Assembly (NCBI GenBank): GCA_947359465.1
Contig: OX375881.1
Coordinates: 121,717,967-121,781,966 of the forward strand
Length of the DNA: 64,000 nt
Reading direction: 5' to 3'
DNA from: Metellina segmentata
Lineage: Eukaryota > Arthropoda > Arachnida > Araneae > Tetragnathidae
A model generated the notes under the pieces. The model made no database searches. It was not told the DNA's origin and was given only the letters and a program-made list of their open reading frames with translations. Shown piece by piece: positions 63,968-64,000 of this stretch. The position numbers and the translations under genes were made by a program. Numbering within the stretch: the stretch's first letter is position 1; each line of letters opens with the position of its first letter.

Positions 63968-64000
63968 TTAAATGCAATTGCCCATGCATCTTTTAAAAAC

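Overview
The window looks like a piece of an arthropod nuclear genome, most likely a spider or another arachnid. That is an inference from the makeup: AT-rich, intron-bearing transposon remnants with eukaryotic splice sites, BEL/Pao, P-element, piggyBac, Tc1/mariner, hAT and I/Jockey-type elements, and many copies of a tRNA-derived SINE of a kind I associate with spider genomes. I see no bacterial operons, rRNA, canonical tRNA gene, CRISPR array or convincing single-copy host gene. The window is essentially an archive of mobile DNA.

Layout. Positions 1-13,100 hold SINE copies, a LINE RNase H relic, a Tc1 relic, a piggyBac element (4789-6736) inserted in a palindrome-rich repeat, a 35-bp minisatellite, a Jockey-type LINE relic and a mariner relic. 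Positions 13,500-17,070 carry a decayed minus-strand I-group LINE (endonuclease, reverse transcriptase, RNase H, C-terminal zinc knuckle). Positions 18,400-22,000 hold a Tc1 element with clean inverted ends (18781-20158) and LINE 3' tails. Positions 22,409-26,563 are a P-element-superfamily transposon with inverted termini, a target duplication, two recognisable THAP exons and a broken transposase. Positions 26,600-53,400 are gene-poor: SINEs, palindromic repeats, two hAT-like elements (34528-36592 and 48761-49549), two MITE candidates, tandem repeats, and Tc1, MULE and Jockey scraps.

Positions 53,473-59,923 are the one structurally complete element: a BEL/Pao LTR retrotransposon with 606-bp LTRs that look identical, a CTGGG target duplication, a primer-binding site resembling a tRNA-Tyr 3' end, and a single open 1739-codon gag-pol frame. 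It inserted just upstream of a decayed copy of an unnamed, TE-like protein family (60,150-61,350). The window ends in tandem repeats and another palindromic repeat.

The elements do not work together as a pathway. What they show is insertion order: piggyBac inside the palindromic repeat, a 63-bp LINE tail inside a SINE, and BEL as the youngest event. The most interesting signals are the intact BEL element, the fully delimited P-type element, and a repeat family built around GACGAGATATCTCGTC in which one unit carries a matched change in both palindrome arms.
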